Shown one piece after another: positions 1 to 5,166 of a stretch of 15,108 bases of DNA (position 1 is its first letter; each line of letters opens with the position of its first letter). The notes below the pieces were generated by a model. It was given only the letters and a program-made list of their open reading frames with translations, did no database searches and was not told the DNA's origin. This stretch comes from Armatimonadota bacterium. GTDB taxonomy: Bacteria > Armatimonadota > JAAZEB01. A program made the translations under genes and the position numbers. Location: the NCBI GenBank assembly GCA_012841485.1, contig DUUU01000515.1:1-15108 (forward strand), given 5' to 3'.

Positions 1-1454
1 GCGGCCGGCACGTCGACTCGCCGGTGAGACAGCACATGGCGGAGGTAGGGGTGCCAGTTCTCGGAGGGCTTCCGCATGATCGGGACCTCGTTTGCCCACT
101 CTACCACCTTCTTGCGGAAGCTCGGGAAGTGGTCCAAATCGCCCACATCCATCGGAACCGCGACGCCCGCCACCTGGACGTAGTAGATCGGCGGTTGGGA
201 TAGGTGTTTCTCAATCCTCTCCACCGAAAAGTTCAGGGCACCCCACCGGGCCTCCGCATCCTTGTCCGCCACCGAAGAGAGGGCGCGGGCAAGCCACTCG
301 GCTTCTTCGTCCGTCCGGTGGCCCAGCGTTTGGATCTCTGGTTCGGCCGGCGCACCCGGTGCGGGCGCTGGGGTAGACGGGCGCTCTGGAGGCAAAAGGT
401 CGGGAGGGAGGGATGCTGCAGCGGCCTTGCGATCCCTCCAGCCGGGTTCTACCGTATCACGAAGGGCGAACCAATCCCGGCCGGTGCAGGAATTGTGCTG
501 GCATCCGGCCGCAATGGCTCCCGAGGGGAACTGAAGGATATAGGCGCTCCGGTCGGTGTGATCCGGGTTCCACGGGCAGACACGGAAGATCCATCGCCGG
601 CCGCCGTTCCACGAGACCGGCGAGTACACGTCGAGCCGATGCTCCGTGATCCACCGATCCACCTCGAAGGGCTCCGCTGGCACGTTCCCGCCGCCCGGCC
701 GGCGTTGCTGGGGAGCCTTCAACTCAGGAGCCAGGATCGCCACAGTCTCTATCAGTTCCACAGTAGCCGGCTTCAGCGCCTCGGGCACTTCGATGAGCCG
801 GGCGATTCGGTGAGGCCGGGTGGATGTCGAGTCGCCCTTGGCCGCCAGGGTGCCGTAGGTTTTCCAGATCCTCGCCGCGTTGAACGTCTTCTCGTCTATC
901 TGTACCTGGTCGTCGTTGTACAGCCAGGCGAGAGCGCGGAGGAACCGGGATACCAGATCGCGGGATGCATCATCGTTGGGGATGTCGATCCGGTAGAGAA
1001 GGTGCGCTCCGTTCCCGGAGTCGGCCAAGATCGGTGCTGGCCACCCCGACTCGGTGAGGGCCTGCCGGATCTCCTTGGCCTTGGCCAACGCGAGTTCGTG
1101 TTCCTCGTCAGTCGAGGAGATGCCCGAGGCCCGCTTGGCATCGGCATCAACGGGGAGCCACAGCCGGCGTGTTACGTCGGGGTCGCTGCTCGTGTGCTTT
1201 GAGAACTCTTTGGCTCGGTTCACCGCTCGTGCCAACAGATCGGGTTGAACTGGATTGAGGGTGAGGTACACCCCATCGGCCTTCCCAGACCAGGCTGCCG
1301 CCGCCTTGGCCATCGCCTCCCGATTGTCAAAGTACCCGGAGACGGTTCCCTTCCTCGTCTCCAGGGCGCGGAGTTCGTGAATGCCACCGGTGCAGCAGAC
1401 CAGGGCGAGGGCGCGTCGGATCTCCTCCATATCGAAGGGGTTACTGGGATTCAT
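1..1454 (-). CDS. AEP-superfamily primase of a mobile element (C-terminal part cut by window edge)
   Basis: The frame is open from ATG at 1454 to the window edge (484 codons seen, no stop). Residues about 95-222 look like a replication primase of the archaeo-eukaryotic superfamily: VDAD (catalytic Asp103 and Asp105), the SGNGAHLLY motif (His151), and VQID (Asp187) followed by ARIWKTYGTLAAKG. Residues 293-323 form a likely zinc site, Cys293-x5-His299-x18-Cys318-x4-Cys323, a module I know from phage and plasmid primases. A Pro/Ala-rich linker (about 345-372) leads into a region seen in phage and plasmid replication proteins; I would expect a helicase domain beyond base 1. An AAGGA ribosome site lies 9 bases before the ATG. 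It is the last visible gene of the leftward integrase-to-primase series. Family assignment is from motifs; the full architecture and the exact start are inferred. Confidence 0.82.
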   Translation of the reverse strand, partial: MNPSNPFDMEEIRRALALVCCTGGIHELRALETRKGTVSGYFDNREAMAKAAAAWSGKADGVYLTLNPVQPDLLARAVNRAKEFSKHTSSDPDVTRRLWLPVDADAKRASGISSTDEEHELALAKAKEIRQALTESGWPAPILADSGNGAHLLYRIDIPNDDASRDLVSRFLRALAWLYNDDQVQIDEKTFNAARIWKTYGTLAAKGDSTSTRPHRIARLIEVPEALKPATVELIETVAILAPELKAPQQRRPGGGNVPAEPFEVDRWITEHRLDVYSPVSWNGGRRWIFRVCPWNPDHTDRSAYILQFPSGAIAAGCQHNSCTGRDWFALRDTVEPGWRDRKAAAASLPPDLLPPERPSTPAPAPGAPAEPEIQTLGHRTDEEAEWLARALSSVADKDAEARWGALNFSVERIEKHLSQPPIYYVQVAGVAVPMDVGDLDHFPSFRKKVVEWANEVPIMRKPSENWHPYLRHVLSHRRVDVPA

Positions 1455-1458
1455 GTGA

Positions 1459-1506
1459 CACTATCCTTTTCTTTTCGGTCGGTATGTGATAAGATAGTGC
1501 CGGCAC
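1459..1506. promoter_or_regulatory. Inverted repeat and palindrome upstream of the primase
   Basis: CACTATC (1459-1465) and GATAGTG (1493-1499) are perfect 7-base inverted copies, and the perfect 10-base palindrome GTGCCGGCAC (1497-1506) overlaps the right arm. Both lie in the 118-base gap between the XRE regulator and the primase, directly upstream of the primase start. They could be operator sites for one of the two XRE regulators. No convincing -35/-10 pair was found. Function is inferred only from position and symmetry. Confidence 0.35.
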
Positions 1507-1532
1507 CGTGTTCATCTGGGCCGGCCATTTCG

Positions 1533-1563
1533 GGGGCGCCTTGTGTTGGCCCACAGGCGCCCC
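1533..1563 (-). terminator. GC-rich hairpin after the XRE gene
   Basis: GGGGCGCC (1533-1540) pairs with GGCGCCCC (1556-1563). After a one-base bulge, TGTG (1542-1545) pairs with CACA (1552-1555), leaving a 6-base loop. It begins 9 bases after the stop of the XRE gene on the minus strand. No T-run follows on that strand, so it is not a standard intrinsic terminator. It may attenuate transcription into the primase or protect the 3' end. Confidence 0.4.
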
Positions 1564-1572
1564 TCCGTTTCT

Positions 1573-1845
1573 TCATGCCTGCTCCTCTCTCAGAGGGACT
1601 CCACACCGCAGAGACCGCAGCCAAGCCTCATACTGCCTGTCGGCCGCTTGCACATCGATCCCGGTACTAGCCAGCGCATCCCGAACGGCCCTTAGTAGGC
1701 GAGGCACGTAGCCACCCTCTGCTCGTGTCAGTTGCTGGTAGGCGCAGCCAGTGGCTCGGCTGAAGGCCGCACGGCTCAGGCCGCACCGCTTCCTCACCTC
1801 AGCGACCGGGTTTCCCGTTTGGGTTGAACTGAGCATCGCTGTCAC
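1573..1845 (-). CDS. Small XRE-type helix-turn-helix protein
   Basis: This 90-residue protein carries a lambda-repressor-like DNA-binding fold at residues about 12-62: VAEVRKRCGLSRAAFSRATG is followed by YQQLTRAEGGYVPRL, the usual recognition-helix layout. The tail (RQYEAWLRSLR) is not recognised. The ATG at 1845 is preceded by a strong GGAGGTGA ribosome site. It lies between the 370-base gene-free segment and the primase, so it probably acts as a repressor or excision/replication control protein of the integrated element. Whether it is a Stl/CI-like master repressor or a Cro/Xis-like partner cannot be told from sequence. The HTH call is fairly sure; the role is inferred from context. Confidence 0.78.
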   Translation of the reverse strand: MTAMLSSTQTGNPVAEVRKRCGLSRAAFSRATGCAYQQLTRAEGGYVPRLLRAVRDALASTGIDVQAADRQYEAWLRSLRCGVPLREEQA

Positions 1846-2215
1846 CTCCTACTGAACGTCGGTAAGATGAAGAAGAACTGTACACCTCCCTTTCTGGTCA
1901 CCACGGCGCCGCTGGAACGAATCCGGCCTGCGGGGCGAACCGCAGCATCCCCCAGCTTCGCGCTTGGCACGTCAGGTGGCCCGCCCAAGTGCTGCTTCGT
2001 ACACGTGGCGAACTATGTACTGGAGTGGGCGTTGGGGGACGTGAGTGCGATCCTGCGGCCCGACCACCGCGCAGGGGTTCCTCTTGCGGATCCCGATGAG
2101 CGGTGGTAGAACTGCGGCAGGCGACACAAGGCTCTGTTGCCCGTTATCCGGGGCGGCCGGATTGGACCGCTCCGGATACTACAACCTCCCTCTGGCGAAC
2201 CTCACTCGACGTGCT
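1846..2215. other. 370-base gene-free segment with inverted repeats between two regulator genes
   Basis: I find no convincing gene here on either strand; short open frames lack a ribosome site and any recognisable product. It holds three inverted repeats: CTGCGG/CCGCAG (1928-1933, 1940-1945), CCTGCG/CGCAGG (2052-2057, 2070-2075) and a longer pair at 2145-2178, listed separately. The position between two HTH genes suggests a control region. A replication origin for the element is also possible, since the primase is nearby. Confidence 0.5.
2145..2178. promoter_or_regulatory. Candidate operator: 12-base inverted repeat
   Basis: TATCCGGGGCGG (2145-2156) and CCGCTCCGGATA (2167-2178) are inverted copies matching at 11 of 12 positions, separated by 10 bases, so the arm centres are 22 bases (about two helical turns) apart. 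This spacing fits a dimeric HTH protein binding one face of DNA. It lies 38 bases beyond the stop of one XRE gene and upstream of the next. The binding role is inferred. Confidence 0.45.
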
Positions 2216-2497
2216 CTAGCGGCCGATCACTGTTCCTGCCTGGTCTCGCTTTGCGGTTGTGGCGCCGCGCTTCTTGTAAGCACCCGCTGCCCCCTTTCTC
2301 TTGTCGGTTGGTTGGGGCAGGAACAGATTGACGCTGCAGTCGTAGATTGTGGCCAGCCTCTCAGCAAGCACAAGGGAGCAGCCGCTCCGTTCGGCACGCA
2401 GAACGGTGGATTCTGTGACACGCGCACGGAGGGCCACTTCCAGAGTAGTCAGCCCCTGAGCCTCTCGTCTCAGACGGGCGGGGGAGGATCTTCGCAC
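2216..2497 (-). CDS. XRE-type HTH regulator, coupled to the small upstream gene
   Basis: This 93-residue protein has an N-terminal HTH (residues about 7-60): LRREAQGLTTLEVALRARV is followed by ESTVLRAERSGCSLVLAERLATIY, the XRE pattern. The tail is basic (KKRGATTAKR). I chose the GTG at 2497 because AGGAG (2505-2509) lies 7 bases upstream; the frame is open to an ATG at 2575, but that stretch overlaps the preceding gene and shows no family similarity. The start sits one base after the TGA of the 64-residue gene (2499-2501), so the two are probably translated as a coupled pair. It is likely a regulator of the integrated element. The exact role is unknown. Confidence 0.72.
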   Translation of the reverse strand: MRRSSPARLRREAQGLTTLEVALRARVTESTVLRAERSGCSLVLAERLATIYDCSVNLFLPQPTDKRKGAAGAYKKRGATTAKRDQAGTVIGR

Positions 2498-2498
2498 G

Positions 2499-2693
2499 TC
2501 AGGTCTCCTGGTGCCTGTCGGACTGGTATTCCCGAGGTCGCAGCATATCGCCGAGGGCTCCCAGTACTCGGTCACGGTACTCGGGGTCGTCAGGATACTC
2601 TACTACCAGACGCATCCGAGTTGGCCGACGTAGGGAACCGGGCAGGCGAGTCAGCTTTGCCAGGAGGAGTGGATCTGCCAAGTCCAGTTGCAT
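2499..2693 (-). CDS. Hypothetical 64-residue protein upstream of the XRE regulator
   Basis: I do not recognise this small protein. It is rich in Leu, Arg, Asp and Pro, with no Cys or membrane segment, and contains a compact segment MRLVVEYPDDPEYRDRVLGA that could be an alpha/beta unit. Support is contextual: its stop lies one base before the GTG of the next gene, a typical coupled arrangement. Against it, the ATG at 2693 directly follows the T-run of a strong terminator (2695-2725), leaving only a G-run as a poor ribosome site. An in-frame internal ATG at 2615 or TTG at 2681 could be the true start. Moderate confidence that something is translated here. Confidence 0.45.
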   Translation of the reverse strand: MQLDLADPLLLAKLTRLPGSLRRPTRMRLVVEYPDDPEYRDRVLGALGDMLRPREYQSDRHQET

Positions 2694-2694
2694 G

Positions 2695-2725
2695 AAAAAC
2701 CCCCAGTGGAAGCATCCACCGGGGG
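2695..2725 (-). terminator. Intrinsic terminator after the integrase operon
   Basis: On the minus strand an 11-base-pair stem (2715-2725 with 2700-2710) has a 4-base loop and is followed at once by five T (2695-2699). One position is a G-U pair that forms only in minus-strand RNA and would be A-C on the other strand, so the signal is directional. It lies 46 bases past the stop of the unknown cysteine-rich gene and would end the integrase transcript. Confidence 0.9.
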
Positions 2726-2771
2726 CATTGTCTCACGGGCGTGAATTGCGTGGGATCCAAAGTCTGCGCTG

Positions 2772-3863
2772 TTACGAAGGTTTCTTGCTCCAGTAGCTTA
2801 GCGCAGCGCGGGTGGTCGCGTGAATGCGCCTCTCCTCTTTGGGTGTCGGTTCCCTTCCCTTTTCGGAGACGAAGCGCTTTCTCTTGATATCGTAGAGCTT
2901 CGCCCGGCCGATCCTGCCCGCCAGGCACTCAGAAATGTCGGCGTCAAGGCACGGAGCCGGCTTCTTGCCATCGCCCTTGTTCAACTCCCTCGCATCAATC
3001 GGGCCAGCGTCCCGAGCGTGGAACACCGCTGCTGCCCACCTGGCGTGTTCCGCTACGATCTTGCCTGCGTTCGCCCATAGGCCGGCGCTCGTGTAGCGGG
3101 CATCGGACAGAACCACCTCGGACAGGACTCGGAACTGGCCAAATGAGAGCAGTCTGCCATAGTGTGTTGGCCGGGTCACGAACGACCGAACACACGCCCG
3201 GCGGGCCTTTACCTCGGCGAGATCCATGTCGTCAAGCAAGCGGACCTGCAGGCGGCCCTCGGCGTACCAACGGGCCTCCAGTTCGCTGGCATCAGCTAGC
3301 AAGCATCCCGCCGCTGTCTCCGGGAAGCCGGCATCGCGGAGCTTGACGACCGCAGCATTGAGTGCTGCTTGCAGGCCCCGCCCGATGTGCCACTCGCCAC
3401 GCAGGAGGTGGCAGGCACGAAGGCAATCGCCTACGCACCCTTGCCATCGCTCCTGCTTCCGCCAGTAGACCGCCAGGTTGGCTACAGTGTCCTCGCAGTA
3501 TTGCCGGATAACTGCGATCAACTCACTCACAGGGGCATCATGCGGGCACATGGGCCACAGTGGGAACTGGTCGCCGCCGATGTGGGTGCCGTCGGGCAGA
3601 ACAGCTTGCCAGCGAACCGGCAGCGGATCCATGGCCAGCTCCACGGTGCTCTCCTGGTCGTAGCAGGTACCAGTGTCGATCAACCGGTCCTCTGGGTAGG
3701 GCACGTACGGCCGTGCCCATTCCCAACAGGCAAGCCGGCAGGTAAACTCACAGACGCCATGTGCGCAGCGAGGCAGTTCATCCCCAGGCTCCAGGATCCC
3801 AAGGAGACGTTCGCAGTCGCAAACTACCCACGGTGCCTCATCGCAGTAGCTCTCTTGATCCAT
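2772..3863 (-). CDS. Unknown 363-residue cysteine-rich protein coupled to the integrase
   Basis: I do not recognise this family. The N-terminus is packed with possible metal ligands (Cys7, Cys15, Cys17, Cys33, His35, Cys38, Cys42, Cys46), and further Cys occur around residues 105-150 (MCPHD, QYCED, GCVGDCLRACH). The middle and C-terminal parts look alpha-helical and the end is basic (KRKRFVSEKGR, KEERRIHATTRAALSYWSKK), consistent with nucleic-acid contact. No signal peptide or membrane segment is visible. Reality is supported by its ATG at 3863 overlapping the TAA of the integrase (TAATG), a GAGGAG ribosome site inside the integrase tail, and an intrinsic terminator 46 bases after its stop. 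It shares the integrase transcript, so an accessory role in recombination, such as a directionality factor, is possible but unproven. Confidence 0.75.
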   Translation of the reverse strand: MDQESYCDEAPWVVCDCERLLGILEPGDELPRCAHGVCEFTCRLACWEWARPYVPYPEDRLIDTGTCYDQESTVELAMDPLPVRWQAVLPDGTHIGGDQFPLWPMCPHDAPVSELIAVIRQYCEDTVANLAVYWRKQERWQGCVGDCLRACHLLRGEWHIGRGLQAALNAAVVKLRDAGFPETAAGCLLADASELEARWYAEGRLQVRLLDDMDLAEVKARRACVRSFVTRPTHYGRLLSFGQFRVLSEVVLSDARYTSAGLWANAGKIVAEHARWAAAVFHARDAGPIDARELNKGDGKKPAPCLDADISECLAGRIGRAKLYDIKRKRFVSEKGREPTPKEERRIHATTRAALSYWSKKPS

Positions 3864-4924
3864 TATCTCCTCGCCTTCCCACGTCCGACCAGACTCTCTA
3901 CGGGAGAGTACTGCCGGTGCTGGTTCTCAAGATCCGCTTGTGCGAGGGCCACGTAGCGCATGGTCATCGTTATGGATGTGTGCCCCAACAACTGTTGAAG
4001 TGTGAAGCTGTTACCGCCGTTCCGCAGGAACTGCACAGCAAAGGTGTGACGGAATCGGTGCGGGTGGCAATCCGCCACGTCCGCCGCTTTGCCCAGGCGC
4101 TCGATAAGCTGCAACAGGCCGCTGCGAGTCAGGTTGCTGCCAGCACGAGTGCCGGAATCGGAGCAGAACAAAGGCGCGTCTGGCTTCCGGGGCTCGCCCT
4201 GCAGGTAGCGCCAGAGGGCCTTACGGGTATCACCAGAGAACCAGATCGAGCGGTGCTTGTCGCCCTTTCCGAGAACTCGACACTGGCGATTTCCCATGTC
4301 CACGTCACCCACAGTCAGTTCACATACTTCCGAGGCACGGGCGCCCGTGTCCAGCAAGAAGAGCACAATGGCTTCGTCCCGCTTCGGGTTGGGGCTGCGA
4401 CGGGCAGCTTTGAGCAGGGCATCTACCTGATCTTGAGTGAAGGGCTGGATCTGGTCGGGGCGGTGTGCAGGGGGCCGGATCGCCTGCATGGGGGACGCCT
4501 CACACACCTCTTCCTGAACCAGGAAGCTGCAAAGGGTCGTGAGGCTGACGTAGTAGGTGTGCGTCGTCCCAGGGCGAACTGGCCGCGTCATGCGGGGGTT
4601 ACCCCACCGGCCGCCGTCTTCCTTGTGGCCGGTGTTGATGTACGCCAGAAAGCCGCGAACCTGGTCGGGGCCAAACACGGAATGCCCCTCGCGCTTCAGC
4701 CACCAGAGCAACTTCTGGGTAAGGTCCCGGCGGAAGTCCAGGGTTCGTGGGGAGAGGTGCCGGCCCTCGCCATCGAACAGCCACTGGTCAACAAAGGTTT
4801 CCAGGTCGGCTACGGAGACCGAGTCGGGCGCCCGACGAACGGGCGCCTGCCGGCATTTTGGGGTTTGGCGCCTTCGTGAAGAAGGCGCTGTCTGGGTGTA
4901 CGAAGAAAGCTCTGTCTTTGCCAC
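3863..4924 (-). CDS. int: Tyrosine recombinase (integrase) of the tRNA-Val element
   Basis: The 353-residue protein is a XerC/D-like phage integrase that would integrate and excise the element by strand exchange at att sites. The N-terminal core-binding (SAM-like) domain spans about residues 35-150 (DLETFVDQWL to SFLVQEEVCEASP). The catalytic domain follows with the full set: Arg in TGARASEVCEL, Lys in LGKGDKHR, His and Arg in HPHRFRHTFA, His in LLGHTS and the Tyr nucleophile in TMRYVALA. I chose the GTG at 4924 because GGAGGG lies 5 bases upstream; the open frame reaches an ATG at 5116 but would run through the tRNA gene. Its 5' end is next to the 3' end of tRNA-Val, the classical place for an element attacking a tRNA. 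The stop overlaps the next gene's ATG. Confidence 0.93.
   Translation of the reverse strand: MAKTELSSYTQTAPSSRRRQTPKCRQAPVRRAPDSVSVADLETFVDQWLFDGEGRHLSPRTLDFRRDLTQKLLWWLKREGHSVFGPDQVRGFLAYINTGHKEDGGRWGNPRMTRPVRPGTTHTYYVSLTTLCSFLVQEEVCEASPMQAIRPPAHRPDQIQPFTQDQVDALLKAARRSPNPKRDEAIVLFLLDTGARASEVCELTVGDVDMGNRQCRVLGKGDKHRSIWFSGDTRKALWRYLQGEPRKPDAPLFCSDSGTRAGSNLTRSGLLQLIERLGKAADVADCHPHRFRHTFAVQFLRNGGNSFTLQQLLGHTSITMTMRYVALAQADLENQHRQYSPVESLVGRGKARR
4878..4917. repeat. Pair of 16-base direct repeats in the integrase 5' end
   Basis: GAAGAAGGCGCTGTCT (4878-4893) and GAAGAAAGCTCTGTCT (4902-4917) match at 14 of 16 positions and start 24 bases apart. They lie about 85-120 bases from the tRNA 3' end, where integrase arm-type sites often occur. 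They are inside coding sequence and in frame, so they may only be a short internal duplication. Confidence 0.35.
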
Positions 4925-4928
4925 TGTT

Positions 4929-4955
4929 GCCCTCCAAATCGTCTCTCTGGAGGGC
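4929..4955 (-). promoter_or_regulatory. Hairpin covering the integrase ribosome-binding site
   Basis: GCCCTCCA (4929-4936) and TGGAGGGC (4948-4955) are perfect 8-base inverted copies with an 11-base loop. In integrase mRNA the downstream arm contains the GGAGGG ribosome site (4930-4935), so folding would hide it 5 bases before the GTG start. No T-run follows, so it is not a terminator. A translational brake on integrase is the natural reading; it is not proven. Confidence 0.55.
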
Positions 4956-5000
4956 AGCGGGTGCTTACGATCCCGCGTCACTACTCGATTCTTGCCACAA

Positions 5001-5075
5001 TGGTGGGCGCACGTGGATTTGAACCACGGACCTCCTCGGTGTGAACGAGGCGCTCTCCCACTGAGCCATGCGCCC
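5001..5075 (-). tRNA. tRNA-Val(CAC): tRNA-Val (anticodon CAC)
   Basis: A complete 75-base cloverleaf including the encoded CCA. The acceptor arms GGGCGCA and TGCGCCC pair fully. The D arm is GCTC/GAGC, the anticodon stem CCTCG/CGAGG with loop TTCACAC (anticodon CAC at 5041-5043, reading GTG valine codons), and the T arm CGTGG/CCACG with loop TTCAAAT. The 3' end faces the integrase and probably forms the attachment-site core of the element to its left. Confidence 0.97.
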
Positions 5076-5087
5076 AAGAACAGCCAC

Positions 5088-5116
5088 AGTATACCACGGC
5101 GGGCAGGCTCTGTCAA
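5088..5116 (-). promoter_or_regulatory. Sigma-70-type promoter of tRNA-Val
   Basis: On the minus strand TTGACA (5111-5116) and TATACT (5088-5093) are separated by exactly 17 bases; the -35 is perfect and the -10 matches at 5 of 6 positions. The expected start is about 5-7 bases before the mature tRNA 5' end. No terminator is visible between the tRNA and the integrase start at 4924. Confidence 0.88.
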
Positions 5117-5136
5117 TACTCTTTTTCACCTGGACG

Positions 5137-5163
5137 CGGGCGCCAAGCCCCGAAACGCGCCCG
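5137..5163 (-). terminator. Inverted repeat after the restriction-modification gene
   Basis: CGGGCGC (5137-5143) and GCGCCCG (5157-5163) are perfect 7-base inverted copies with a 13-base loop, starting 3 bases after the TAG of the methyltransferase fragment on the minus strand. No T-run follows closely. It may be a weak or Rho-assisted terminator. Confidence 0.35.
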
Positions 5164-5166
5164 GCG

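Noticed and set aside
204..1202. Plus-strand open frame of 332 codons over the primase
   Set aside because: It is antisense to the primase, whose motifs are clear, and shows no domain of its own.
2498..2575. N-terminal extension of the XRE regulator to an ATG at 2575
   Set aside because: It overlaps the preceding coupled gene and adds no recognisable domain. GTG 2497 has AGGAG at the right distance.
1867..2695. Plus-strand open frames at 1867-2109 and 2045-2695
   Set aside because: No convincing ribosome site or domain. The second overlaps the two minus-strand small genes; the first has Pro/Ala-rich composition typical of random GC-rich frames.
3369..4879. Plus-strand open frames at 3369-3956 and 3761-4879
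   Set aside because: They are antisense to the integrase and its coupled partner, which have motifs, ribosome sites and a terminator.
4925..5116. N-terminal extension of the integrase to an ATG at 5116
   Set aside because: It would read through the whole tRNA-Val gene and start in its promoter. The GTG at 4924 has a proper ribosome site.
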